Assembly (NCBI GenBank): GCA_027922465.2
Contig: BQMF02000066.1
Location: forward strand, 620,001-684,000
Length of the DNA: 64,000 nucleotides
From: Turritopsis dohrnii
Taxonomy: Eukaryota; Cnidaria; Hydrozoa; Anthoathecata; Oceaniidae
Reading direction: 5' to 3'
Shown here: positions 44,221-55,229 of the stretch, piece by piece
Layout: each line of letters starts with the position of its first letter
Position numbering within the stretch: the first letter of the stretch is position 1
Translations under genes and position numbers: made by a program
Notes under the pieces: generated by a model
Told to the model about the DNA's origin: nothing
Seen by the model: only the letters and a program-made list of their open reading frames with translations
The model's database searches: none

Positions 44221-47049
44221 TCTCAATTTATTTACGTTTATTATTTATTTATTTAGTTTTCCTTAATTTTTCAACAATCATATTTTGATTTTTTTTTAAA
44301 AAAAATATATTTGCTGAAAAGTCTTGAAAATGGATTTCTATTGATGCAAATATTATTTTGAAATTCGGCATACTCATTTGAAAAACATCAGCTTTGAAAT
44401 TTCAGTTTCCCACGTTTTATAAGACACTGTTAATTACAAGGTAGTATCCTGTTTAACCTAAAAATCAAACAAACTACAAGAAAGTAGATTTACTAACGTG
44501 CATTGAAAGAAATTCCATCTTATTGTCTTTAGAGGGTATCCTGAAATCCTAAAAGTGATAAACTCTTGAAGTATTTATTTATATGTTATATGTTATATGT
44601 TCACAGGAAGATGACTTGATGAATGGCATTTAACATTGTATAATATGCACCAATTATTGAACACTTAACAATAGATGTTAATACACATTACGTCACTTGG
44701 AAATTCATCTATTCTATTGGTGACTCTAAACAGAGTAACGTCCGGAAATACAGTTCAAGTTTGACATTAATTAATTAATTAGATGTCGCTAATTCTAATT
44801 AGGTATGTTTTTATACGTTATGTTATGATGATGTTTTTCGTTCCAGTTCAAACATTGATGTTGATAACAGTTGATAATGCTACTTTAAATATGTGAAATT
44901 GTAAAAATAAACTTTGATAAAATACACGTATCCTTTGAAAAATGACACTTTCCAATATTAATTCAGACAAGACGACCGGATGGTCGAAAGATTTCGCTTG
45001 TGTTTGTTTAAGAGCGACCTATAAATAACGCCCATTCTAAATACATACTTGAGGGTTCATTGGGTTGCAGAGCGGAATTTATAATAAACCGTCTCCATAG
45101 TGATACGTGTTTTCGTATTTCCGCGTAACCTCCCGGTTTCTGAGCCTAGTTGCTCTACTGATGCATTTTGTTAAAAAGATCTGCTAGTGTAAGCATAGAA
45201 ATAAAAAAGTTTTATTGTGTAAACCTAATTTTATTAATAAACATCACAAATTGAAAAAAAAAAGAAATATACTTGTATGAGCTGTAACCATAATTTTTTC
45301 TTTTTAAAAATGATGTTATAAGAAAAACGTGAGCCAAAAGAGATAAGAAAAAAAGATTTGTTCGAAAAAATTTTAAAAAACGAAAGTCTGTCCAAAATAC
45401 TCAAACAAAATAAACAAATCAAATAACAAACAAATAGTTTGTTTGCAATAGACGGTTTGAAGCTAGAGTTAAAAATTAAAACTGCTTGTAAAGCTTCTTC
45501 TTCACTGCAGTTGATCTTCGAAGGATATCAACATCAAAAGCGTCACTAAAGTTTACTTAATTCAAATTTCACAGTGGTACTTGGAATCAAAAAAGTAATT
45601 AAAACCCTTTTTCTTCTTTTTCCTTTAGGGAAAGATCCCTTTTTTGTGACTATGTGGTAAATACACTTTATAGCTCACGAAATATACGAAAACATATCAT
45701 GGTCATGAGAGCAAGGATAAAAAGAAATAGAAATAAAAGAATTTTAAGTTAGTAAGTGCGGTACTAAAAAACCTTCGCCGTACATAGATTAGATAGATAG
45801 ATAGAACGCCGCCGAAACCAATATCTTTCCCTTAGAGAAATCTAATAATATGCGAGTATATATGCGAGTGTCATTTTTATTTAAAGTTATGTAACTGCCC
45901 AATTTAATATTCAACTGGCACATTAAAGTTAATTTAGATCTTTTTCAGTTCTGCAAAATTAAATTGACGAATTGTTTCCTTGCTCTTCATCGTCGATTAA
46001 GTAAACCAATTTAGAGTTTTATAGGAGAAAAACCATTTTTAATTATTCAAACGTTTGTTTAAAGAATTGCTTGAGACCGTATGTTTTCACCAGTTAATTT
46101 CACCCAGCAACATAATACTAGTACAAAAGAAATTTTGTGATAGCAAACAAGAGAAAATTAAGAAGTTTTCCATTTAAAAAACACATCCCATTACACTATT
46201 GAGAATAAAGAGAAATTTATTGTCCCTATAGGCACCACGAATTCTCCAACACTAGCCTTATTGTCTATTTCATAAGCAAAAACGCTTCCCATAAACGTAA
46301 TTACGGTAGCAAATTGAAAGCGAATACGGTATTGAAACACTACCACTTACTTAACACAAATAGTATTATCCGTCCACCAAAATGAGGGTTATGTCTGTCA
46401 CTTTATTGAGCAGCAAAAATCCCAAAAGAAAATAATTGTACTGATCTTACGCAGCCTTGTAATTTCAAAACTATGGAAGCATTATTTATTTACATTTTGC
46501 CACTTATTCACAAAAAATAAACCTTGTTCCTTTGAAAGATAAAGAGGAGAACTTTAAGTACGTCCAATTTGAAGCATAACTTGAAGTTATTGATTTTGAT
46601 GTTGGTAATACCTCGTGGTTCGAAGCTCTCATGCAGTTAAATATATGATTCATACGAAATTGGTTGTTACTTCAACTTTTTATTTCTTTATTTTATTATT
46701 TTTTTGTTTTAGTTTGTTATGTGAAGATTTTGTATCCTTTTTTATGCTTTGAATCAAAGTTTAAGGCGCAGCATTTCTAGTGGACTTTTCGTTTTTATTT
46801 TATGTTGTTTTTTTTTCTCGAAGATGTTTGATTTTATGTCTCCTTTGGCTCTTTTTAAACTATTTAAACTCGGAAGCTACAGATACATATGATGTGATCG
46901 TACGATCAAAAGCATATTCGTATGTGAATTAAAAAACTTGAAAAATAAGAGCAACAAGTTTATTAATGACACTAGTAAATTTTCTAGCAACAGTACTACT
47001 AGAATGTTAAATAAAATAGCAACATAGAATTTTAGATAAAACACATGGG
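44221..47049. other. Long AT-rich non-coding stretch
   Basis: 2.8 kb without a supported gene. It contains an (AGAT)n tract near 45785-45803 and a weak copy of the AAGTTTRARRCGCAG repeat at about 46748-46790. Nothing else was recognised. Confidence 0.45.
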
Positions 47050-47818
47050 TTAGGCCCCACTTTGTAATTTTTTCCCCACTTTGTAATTTCTGCCCCACTT
47101 TGTAATTATTTTGCCCCACTTTGTAGTTTCTTGTCCTTTTACTCCCTAAATAATATGTATTTTACCAAAACTTTATTTGTAAGAATTATCGCATATAGAA
47201 AGGTTGTACTGTGATTTTGAATGATGATTTTGATAATTCTCTGTTTTGGTTGTTGTGTAAACTTCGCCTCTGGAGCTTATAGGTCTGTTCACCACATTCA
47301 TGGCCAAATCGTTTGTTTCAGTCTGATAAGCTTTCTCATAAATTAAAAAATATAAAACATAAAAAATACGACATAGTATGTTTTAATACGGGGGTTGAAC
47401 ATATGATTCTATGAAAAAGTTAAATAAAGATTATTTTTTCTATAATTGCTACATTATGTCCTTTAAAAAAACCTTGTTCCTTTGAAATAAGTGTTAACAT
47501 TGAATGTATTACTCACATTTCAAGGAAAGCCTATTGTTTTTATAATTTCATCAAAACAACTTATACGCACGATGTTTTGGTATTCATAAATTATCTACCA
47601 TGTGTGCATCCAATCTCCTGAAAATTCTAAAAGTTCAGACATAAGAGCTAGCTTTATTTATGATAGCGATCATTAAAATTTGAAAGGTCACCGAAGCATT
47701 CAGCCGTGTTTGTACATGAATGTGGTGAACAAACTATAAAATAGGATCACAATTTACAAAGTGGGGCAAAATAATTACAAAGTGGGGTAGAAATTACAAA
47801 GTGGGGCATGGATACAAC
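47050..47818. mobile_element. Foldback element with CCCCACTTTGTAATT iterons
   Basis: The left arm begins with four direct repeats of GCCCCACTTTGTAATT (47055-47129, spacings about 20-26 bp). The right arm ends with three inverted copies (AATTACAAAGTGGGG, 47752-47810). A second inverted pair lies further inside: GTTCACCACATTCATG (47287) and CATGAATGTGGTGAAC (about 47714). No coding potential. Iteron-bearing arms are typical of foldback-like elements; no target duplication was fixed. Confidence 0.7.
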
Positions 47819-47908
47819 ATTATGACAAAATAATTGTTTATACGTGATCATAGAGGTTGAACCTCGGAAGCTTGTACAATAAAAAAACTTTGATAAACCC
47901 ATTGCTTT

Positions 47909-48385
47909 CCCAGTAAATACAAGACCTCTTCAAGACCTCTGAAACTGGTACGAACGTCTTTGAGACTAGTCAAGACGTCTTTGACAGGTCTTTCAAGAAA
48001 CTTCTCTTAAAAAACGTCTTAAAGACGTCCTGAAGAGGTCTTCTAAAAAACGTCTTGCACAAAACGTGTTAAAGACGTATTTGAGAAGTCATCCATAAAA
48101 CATTTTTCACAATACGTCTCAAAGACGTCCTGAAGAGGTCATCTATAACGCGTCTTTCACAAAACGTCTTAAAGACGTCTTTGACGTGCCTTTCATAAAA
48201 TGTCTTTGAAATAGAGACGTTTAAAGACGGTTTCTGCACTCATCTTGAAGAAGTCTCAATGACGTCTTGAAACTTGCCTCAAAGCGTTACACATTTCAAC
48301 CAAGGAGAGACGTATTAAAGACGTCCATTTAGTATCTTTAAAGACGTCTTAATGACGACTTAAAGACGCTTTTGTGTTTACTGGG
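47909..48385. mobile_element. CGTCTT-rich MITE with CCCAGTAAACACAA ends
   Basis: It starts CCCAGTAAATACAAGACCTC and ends GTGTTTACTGGG, an inverted pair. The interior consists of many copies of the palindromic word AAGACGTCTT and variants (TTAAAGACGTC, AAAACGTCTT), at irregular 15-45 bp spacing. No coding capacity. Two other repeats here (58.5 and 62.2 kb) are built from a related GGACGTCC word and also have CCCAGTGGG-type edges. Confidence 0.65.
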
Positions 48386-48496
48386 TTATTTGCCATTCTT
48401 CTTTTCTTACGATCCTGAATCAACAAAGCTTCACTATGAATTTGACTATATTACTGCAACAAACACTTCGGTTGTTACACTAGGTTCAGGTATTGG

Positions 48497-48958
48497 TTGT
48501 ACCCTCTTTGTAATGCTTTGAATGTCCTAGACTTTATACTTAGATGCTTAAATTACACCATTGATACGTACAAAAAGGTTTTCACGGTGGGACTAAATCT
48601 ATTTTCATTTAATGCTTATAACAACAAATCAACCAACATTACTACTAAAAAGTCATCTTGGCTGGTGACGTGTATTTTCTTGATTAATTCTTCACATTCA
48701 GTTGATGCTTCAAAGAATACATGGTTTGGCTCTTATATATTTTGTTACATATTTTCTGCAAAAAAAGAGAAAGAAATTAATGAAAAAATACGATTCTATA
48801 CGTTTTCGTGGTTTCTCATCATGGTTACACTTCTTTTATTTGTGGCAAACAGTTCTGTTGTTTCTTTGTTAAGCCTTATTTTCGCTTCATATTTTCAGAT
48901 CTTTCTTGAAATGTATACTGGCATTAGCAAAGTTCCACGCAGAATTTCTGACGAATAA
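48497..48958 (+). other. Unrecognised open frame (153 aa) with a hydrophobic C-terminal half
   Basis: The frame has a polar N-terminal half and then two hydrophobic stretches (FYTFSWFLIMVTLLLFVANSS region, then LLSLIFASYF) that could span a membrane. It has no recognisable family signature. The preceding sequence is a MITE, and no splice structure is evident. At this AT content a chance frame of this length is possible, so it is listed only as a candidate. Confidence 0.25.
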
Positions 48959-50020
48959 GATTAGATCTAGTTGGTTTGTAAAATACGAGTTAATTCTTAA
49001 TTACTGATACCGTTTTATGTCATATGGCTCTTGCTGATCATAACATGAATCGGTCTTTTAGTAAAGATTGCCAGTGATTTGAATTATTCATTAGGTTCAG
49101 TGACGTTCATAGTTGTTATGGTGAAAGAAAGATAAAAGTAATGGACTTAGACAGTTTAAAAAAGATAGTCTTAAATAGCTTCAGTATATTTCTTAAGGAG
49201 GGTTTCCACTTCTTGAAAATTTGGCACTGGCAGAAACAAAACGGATGAATGCTAGAGACATAACGTGATTGGTTCTTTCCCTATTTATTCTTTTCTTCTT
49301 TTCCGTTCCGTTCCGTTCCTGTCCACCGTACTGAAAATCTTTGTTTCAAACAGAAAAGACAGGGAAAGAAAATAAACCAATCAGATTTTAGTGTTAGTTC
49401 TTTTCCGTTCCTGTTCACGGAAAATTTTCTATAAGTAGAAAGTCTCCTTTCAACGTATCTTTTTTACGAACATTTTGAACAGTGGTTGCAGATGTAAATT
49501 GACTGTAATGGAATACTGAAGTCGCATAAGGTCCAGTTTACAGAAAACACATAGAAAACAGTAATGCAAGTAAAGGATTCAGATTCCCAATAATTTTGTC
49601 AAAAACAGTAATTTTAAATGTTGCATATAATAGAGGTTTTTTAAAAATGTTTTACCTAAAATATAGAAAATTAATATGACTTAGCTAGTAGGATTCTATT
49701 ATTGTATTTTTTCACTTTCGTGACTTATGATGCAAATAATATACATTTCTTCATTCTTGACGTAGTTTCTAGTTTTTTTTTACTATTCGATTCACTTATA
49801 TGTAAAGCCGTGTAAAACTTGACATTTATTATAGACAAACTTATTATTTTTCATGCAACTCAATGAATGCCAGTGATAGACCTCGTATTTGGGGGCCATA
49901 AAGGAGCTTTTTAATTAAAAAAAACAGTGCAAATTACAAATTGGTTCAAAACGAAAGAAAACATAACGAAGAAAAAAGTGTTAGGCTCTGAAATTTGTGG
50001 ATGAACATCATGTTGAAATT
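48959..50020. other. Non-coding stretch
   Basis: No gene is recognised. TTCCGTTCCGTTCCTGT-like words near 49300 and 49410 are a small local repeat. Confidence 0.4.
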
Positions 50021-50310
50021 AGTAAGTAAGTAAGTAACGGACGTTTTTAGTCCTTGGGCTTCCATCCGTAATGAGTGGTTCTTCCGCACATCGACTGGCA
50101 ACTATTAGTTGACTTACCGCCAGAGATACGTACATCATTGCCCTAATTTGCCCAAAGGCTAGTGTGCAGTCATTCGATGGCTCCTAATGGGCTGACACGC
50201 TGCTTTGAAAGCGCATCGGAGTGGTGTATTGAGATACGACATGAATGGACTCGAACACGGGTCGCAGCGGTCGCACTCAAAGTTACTAACGACTACACCA
50301 TCGCTGCACT
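50021..50310 (-). repeat. tRNA-derived SINE, copy 2
   Basis: It is the reverse orientation of the 4.9-kb copy. It begins, on this strand, with a short tail (AGTAAGTAAGTAAGTAACGG), passes through the conserved body (TTACCGCCAGAGATACGTA) and ends in the tRNA-like head with GGACTCGAACACGGG (B box) and ACTACACCATCGCTGCAC (A-box side). Only one head is present. The tail is shorter (four units) than in copy 1. Confidence 0.8.
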
Positions 50311-50970
50311 GCAATTATACATTTTGAGTGCTTCTATAGGCAATCTAGAGGTGGTATTTTTCAAACATTTTCTTGGCGTGGCTCTTTCGATAATACAGAT
50401 TTATTGACAGGACAAGAACTGCGATTTATTTCGGCTAGCAGTGAACATGAAAAAAAATCAATAAAATTCTACGTTTTCCGTTCAACTTTAACCTTCAGCC
50501 GATCAAATGCTAATAATGTTCACAAACATTCAAACAGGATCTATACATTTCAGTAAAATAAATTGCTTCTATAAGTATGTATCTTGTTTATAACGTATGA
50601 ATGTTTGAAACAAATACTAAATAAAAATAAAAAACAATGTACCACCAATATTACAGATGCAAAAGGAACTCTGGACAAGTGAAGGTTTCTTTCAAGACTG
50701 CTGCATTTGCACAAAGTGTAGGAGATCAAATCAAAAACGGATGCAACAGGTGTATGAAGTAGTTTAAAATGGTCCAGCCCCAAGTTGTTGATTCATGGAG
50801 ATTTCCAATAACAAGTAACTACTTAACATCTTTAAGATGACATATGGTATATGTTGATTGTTATATGTAATTTAAACAGTAATTTAACTAAAGTACTTCA
50901 GAAGGTTAGATATGGCACAAACTATACATTTATTCAATTCTTTATTTGCTTATGAAGACAGGGACACGTT

Positions 50971-51846
50971 TTATTTCAATTTTAGTGTTTTTAGCATCAT
51001 TCTTCTGAGTTCCGATTGTGTCGCAAACACCAAGATTGGATTCACAATCAAATATACTGCAAATGATATTGCTATAGTTATGGCTATTCTTTCGTCCATA
51101 ACAAAAGGGAACAGAAATGCACTTATACCAATCACAACCACGAACACCATTGTCAAGTAGCTAAATTGCATGATTTCAATGACTGTCTTTCTTGCTTTTG
51201 ATCGTAAATTAAATTTTTCTTGTTCTATCCCAAATTTGGCTTTCAACGAGCTAATATCGGTTTTATGTTTCTTCACAATTGATTTGATGCGCGTGCCAAT
51301 GCAAATTACAATGATAGAATAAATGATAGCAAAGATAATCCATAACGAGCCAATATAAATGAAATATGTCTTTAAATTCAAGCTTTTCTCAATAAACATG
51401 AGGGCGGCAGGTATCCATGGAAAGATTAAAAGCAATTGGAATCGTCTTTGTGTTATAATTATCCAATATTTAAGTGGATAAGCTATACTAATATATCTTT
51501 CAATAACAAGAAGGAGTGTTAAGATCCAAGAAGCTACCGATAGTGCATGCATGGCAGATCGAACATATTCCTTTAAATCTTTGTCAGAGATGTGAAATAC
51601 TAATTTACAGCAGCTATTCAAGACATCTACTGTGCATAAGTATCCAATGATGAGCATTCTTTTCGTGTGCAACGTTCGTTTCAGCATTATCGCTATTACA
51701 ATACAGAAATCCAACAACATTGAAAATGAAAGCAGTATAGGCAAATAGACAAGAAAAAGTGATCCTTTTAGGAAATCTTTTTTCATGTTTCTTCTTTTAT
51801 GTCTGTTTATTTGTTTATTTGTTTTGTTGTTTTGCTGTTTTGACAA
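50971..51846 (-). CDS. Rhodopsin-like (class A) G-protein-coupled receptor, single exon, 291 aa
   Basis: Seven hydrophobic segments are visible, at about residues 28-54, 64-86, 97-118, 137-152, 161-185, 228-249 and 255-275. Class A marks include D74 in TM2 (LCTVDVL), the DRY-type box ERY (116-118, VIERYISIAYPLKY), W144 in TM4 and NP (269-270, NPILVF) in TM7. A long basic third intracellular loop (186-222) is suited to G-protein coupling. Departures: TM1 lacks the usual GN, TM6 lacks CWxP, and no Cys pair links TM3 to the second extracellular loop. The ligand is unknown. Intronless, divergent class A receptors are expanded in cnidarians. Met21 is an alternative start, since residues 1-20 are only polar and basic. 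Confidence 0.82.
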   Translation of the reverse strand: MSKQQNNKTNKQINRHKRRNMKKDFLKGSLFLVYLPILLSFSMLLDFCIVIAIMLKRTLHTKRMLIIGYLCTVDVLNSCCKLVFHISDKDLKEYVRSAMHALSVASWILTLLLVIERYISIAYPLKYWIIITQRRFQLLLIFPWIPAALMFIEKSLNLKTYFIYIGSLWIIFAIIYSIIVICIGTRIKSIVKKHKTDISSLKAKFGIEQEKFNLRSKARKTVIEIMQFSYLTMVFVVVIGISAFLFPFVMDERIAITIAISFAVYLIVNPILVFATQSELRRMMLKTLKLK

Positions 51847-52633
51847 ATGCTCTTAGAGAAGCAGACTATTTGAACCAATTTAAACTTTGAACTCAATTAT
51901 TAACTTGTTTCCTGTTATCCATTTATATATTGCTGTTTCTATATTCAGGGAACAGAAAGATATTTATAATTCCCTATTAAAATGGGTCGGTAGAAACACT
52001 TACATAATATACTATATTTTATCTGTTGTTTCTGTATCCATTACCTTCCTGTTTTGTATGTTAAAGACACTGTATCGAACAATATCTGAACGATAAACTC
52101 TCATAAAAGTGATAAAGTGTATATTATATGCTGTGGATATTTCAAAATCAAAACAATTTGGCGTCACAGGTTTTCCGTTGGCTTTTCTGTTCTTCTAGTT
52201 TTCAGACCACAAGAATGCGTATAGCCTAGTTCCAACAAGAGCAATGTGTATTCAGTTAGTAGATTAATACCAATCGGTTATTGCGCTGCCGTATAGGAGT
52301 GGAACATTGAGATATAACTAAGACTCGAACACAACACGCAAAGGTCTATCATAGATAGATTATTGGAAAAGCTGAAAATGGAAAACCTTTTTGGTTTTCT
52401 TTTCTAATGACCTCAACATAATTCATACCTACTTCACCTGCATACCTGCACGTGTTAACTAAGGAAATGTGATGAACGAGAAACTCAGGCGGATACAGAT
52501 ATAGTCACGATTTTTTTTTTTCTGTCTCAATCATTGTTTAGTAATTGCACGTTTTTTCTTTTCTTTTCTTTGTTACTTAACTGTCATCCGCAAACTTTGA
52601 CTATGTTGTAAAAACGCCATCTCAACGCCCAAC
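51847..52633. other. GPCR 5' flank, non-coding
   Basis: No promoter element can be named. A 69-aa hydrophobic frame at 51887-52096 (plus strand) has no known signature and is not called as a gene. Confidence 0.35.
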
Positions 52634-52912
52634 ATGCATACACTTGGCTTACAACGTCAAAGGAAATCATCTGCTACAAGCTTACCCGACATGCTGGAAG
52701 ACTATACCGATTCTGAATCCGATTCTGACGACGATGAAAATTTGAAACCGGTTTCGAAGGGACGTACGTTTTCTGCTGCAGGCGTAGGTACGAAAAGATC
52801 ACCGGCCCCCATTAAGATTAATCCGAAAGGGACGTTTTTACGAGATAGCAGAGATAGCAGAGTGCAATTCGATTTCGTTCATTTTGATGTCTGCAATGAT
52901 TTAACAAATTGA
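52634..52912 (+). CDS. Candidate small gene or exon with acidic stretch (92 aa)
   Basis: The frame is polar and of balanced composition, unlike the AT-driven frames around it: a basic start (LQRQRKSS), a Ser/Asp/Glu-rich segment (DYTDSESDSDDDENLK), then basic and proline-containing sequence (GTKRSPAPIKINPKGTF) and a RDSRDSR duplication. Casein-kinase-2-like acidic serine sites are visible. A GT inside (about 52788) could serve as donor, so it may be a first exon rather than a full gene. No family is recognised. Confidence 0.4.
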   Translation: MHTLGLQRQRKSSATSLPDMLEDYTDSESDSDDDENLKPVSKGRTFSAAGVGTKRSPAPIKINPKGTFLRDSRDSRVQFDFVHFDVCNDLTN

Positions 52913-54066
52913 ACAGAAATCATTTCAAGATACTTTTTCTATATAACAGTATATAATTTGTATTGAAGTTCTTTTTTTGACGTATATACTGTTTTTTGTA
53001 GTTTCGCAGAATTTATTCCAGTGAAGACAAACCTTTGAGAACTGAAGAAAAGAAAAGTGTTTTATTAGTTTTGTATACCCGAAGTCTAATACATGTGCTT
53101 ATGAATTATTCCTTCAATGAGTTTAGGAAATATCTAAGTTTAGCCGCTCTTGCAAACAAATTTAAAAGAAAATATTTCCATAAAGGGAAGTCTTTTGAAA
53201 ATGTTTTTAATGGAGAACTTTCTGCAAATCTGGCAACAGTTTCCCAATGACTTATCGATATCACGGAAATACATTATAATTCTTTACATTGAAAATACAG
53301 CATGGTGGATAAAGTATCTACCATTTACGAAAATCAATTGCCATATCCAACAGCAATACCTCGTTGAGCCTTCAAATAAAATCCTGTTTAAACTGATACA
53401 TTAAGATAAAATGTCTGGTAATTACTCCATTTAAAACCTACTTTTGTTCTGTTTCCATATTGAGAGATATTTCTATGTTTTCTATGCCATCTGTCCGAAA
53501 ATTATATCTCAATGATGACTAACTTGATTACCAACTAACTATTAATATTTCCATAGCAACATGACATTAATGAAGCTTTAACTTCTGTTTATTCTTATGT
53601 TCATTTAAGAATCAAACATCACATACCTACATAGTTTCCAAAGCTTTTCCTATTTTTAATTCATCTTAAAACTAGCGGGAAAAAATAACTTTCTGTGTTA
53701 ACAAAGATTATTGTTGAAGATAAGCCTCCTTTCAAGTCTAGATTGATTTGGCAAAGTTCCAGTGTGGAACAGCTGCGGCTATGAAAGGGAACGGAAGAGA
53801 TAAAGGAAGACACTGTTTTTAGCTTGCTTATATGACTGTTTTTTTATTCAGTTAATTGTCGGACGGAAAATCGATACTTTAAACGCTCATATAAAACGTT
53901 AGGAGGAACAACTGTTGTATTATTAATTGTTGATTAACTGGTATGGAACTTATTTCTTCCCAAACAATTGAAGGTGAGACCAAAAGAGTTTTTTCTTTTG
54001 TGATGTTACCAGGAAAAGTAAATTATTGGACGGAATCGATAGAAATTGAGATTGAACAAGACTAAA
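52913..54066. other. Non-coding stretch
   Basis: No supported gene; overlapping short frames at 53035-53404 have no domain. Confidence 0.4.
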
Positions 54067-54139
54067 GCAGCGATGTGCAGCGATGGTGTAGTGGTTAGTA
54101 CCTTTGAGTGCGACCGCTGTGACCCGTGTTCGAGTCCAG
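54067..54139 (+). repeat. tRNA-derived SINE, copy 3 (5' head only)
   Basis: It contains the head from GTGCAGCGATGGTGTAGTGG to the B box GTTCGAGTCC and stops there. A partial extra head (GCAGCGAT, 54067-54074) precedes the main one, so head duplication is seen in two of the three copies. Body and tail are missing. Confidence 0.7.
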
Positions 54140-55229
54140 GAAAAGCTATAAACTGACTAATATCACTTTAAATTTCCGTCCGACAAAAGGTGAAAAAATG
54201 AAAAGGAACTTCAAATACAACAGAAAAGTCACTTCAAGTTGTAAATTTACTCAAAGAAACAACGTCCCTGAAACCATTGCTAACATAAACCAGGGCATTG
54301 CATCCATTCTTCATCTTTAACATTGTATGTATTCCCCCAAACACAAAGCACAGTGATTTTCGTCAGGTATATTGGATAATTCATGACCAAAAATGACAAC
54401 ATCTTCGCCATTAAAATACCATTGCTTGAATTCCAATCGAATCAAATTCGAATTTCGAATTCGAAGCAATAACTTGGTTGAATGATTGTTTGAAACTGGA
54501 GAAAACATGCAAATAGCGTGAGAAATCTATTGAATTCAAAATTGGTTCTAGGACAATCCTCTCCTGAAAGATTGCCACCCCATATCCAGTGTGGGGCCGG
54601 CGTGTTAAGGGGAACAATTTCCCGTGGCGCAATTTTGCAGGGGTGGGATTATCGTGACATCTTCTAAATTAAGTAAGTTGGTAAGGGTTTAAGGGAACGA
54701 AATAAGAACTTTTTTGATGTTCTGGAGGTGAAGAATTTTTTCGTCTATTTTTGTCAGGACGGAATCAAAATAAATCGCAATTCAAGACAATCAGAAACTA
54801 ACATTAGGTATTTCAAGTTAAAATGATAATCTTTCTTATATACATCGATACTTTAGAAACATAAACATTTGGTAGTTGTCCTTTTTTTTTGCTATGAAGA
54901 ACGTTTTTGATTCGACTTTATTGTCAGACGGAAAAAAATAGGGAGCACTGACTTAAACAATTTTTTAACCATAATTCTTTTCGGGAAGGTTCCATGCCGT
55001 ACTTTTCCAATTAAGTTGTTTTATAGAGGTTTTTACGATTTGGACCGTAATGCAACACGATGAAGAAAATCCACAATTTTGGTAGTAATTAGAAGAGCTC
55101 CCGCAGTGTTGTAAACAAAACTTGATAGTTACGTAAAGTTGGTTGAAAGTTTTCTTATAATCATGTCGTTATTATTTCAATTCATTACCTGTTGTTGCTC
55201 GCAAAAGGTACGAAGAGAAAATTTCACTA
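54140..55229. other. Non-coding stretch
   Basis: No recognised gene or repeat. Confidence 0.4.
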
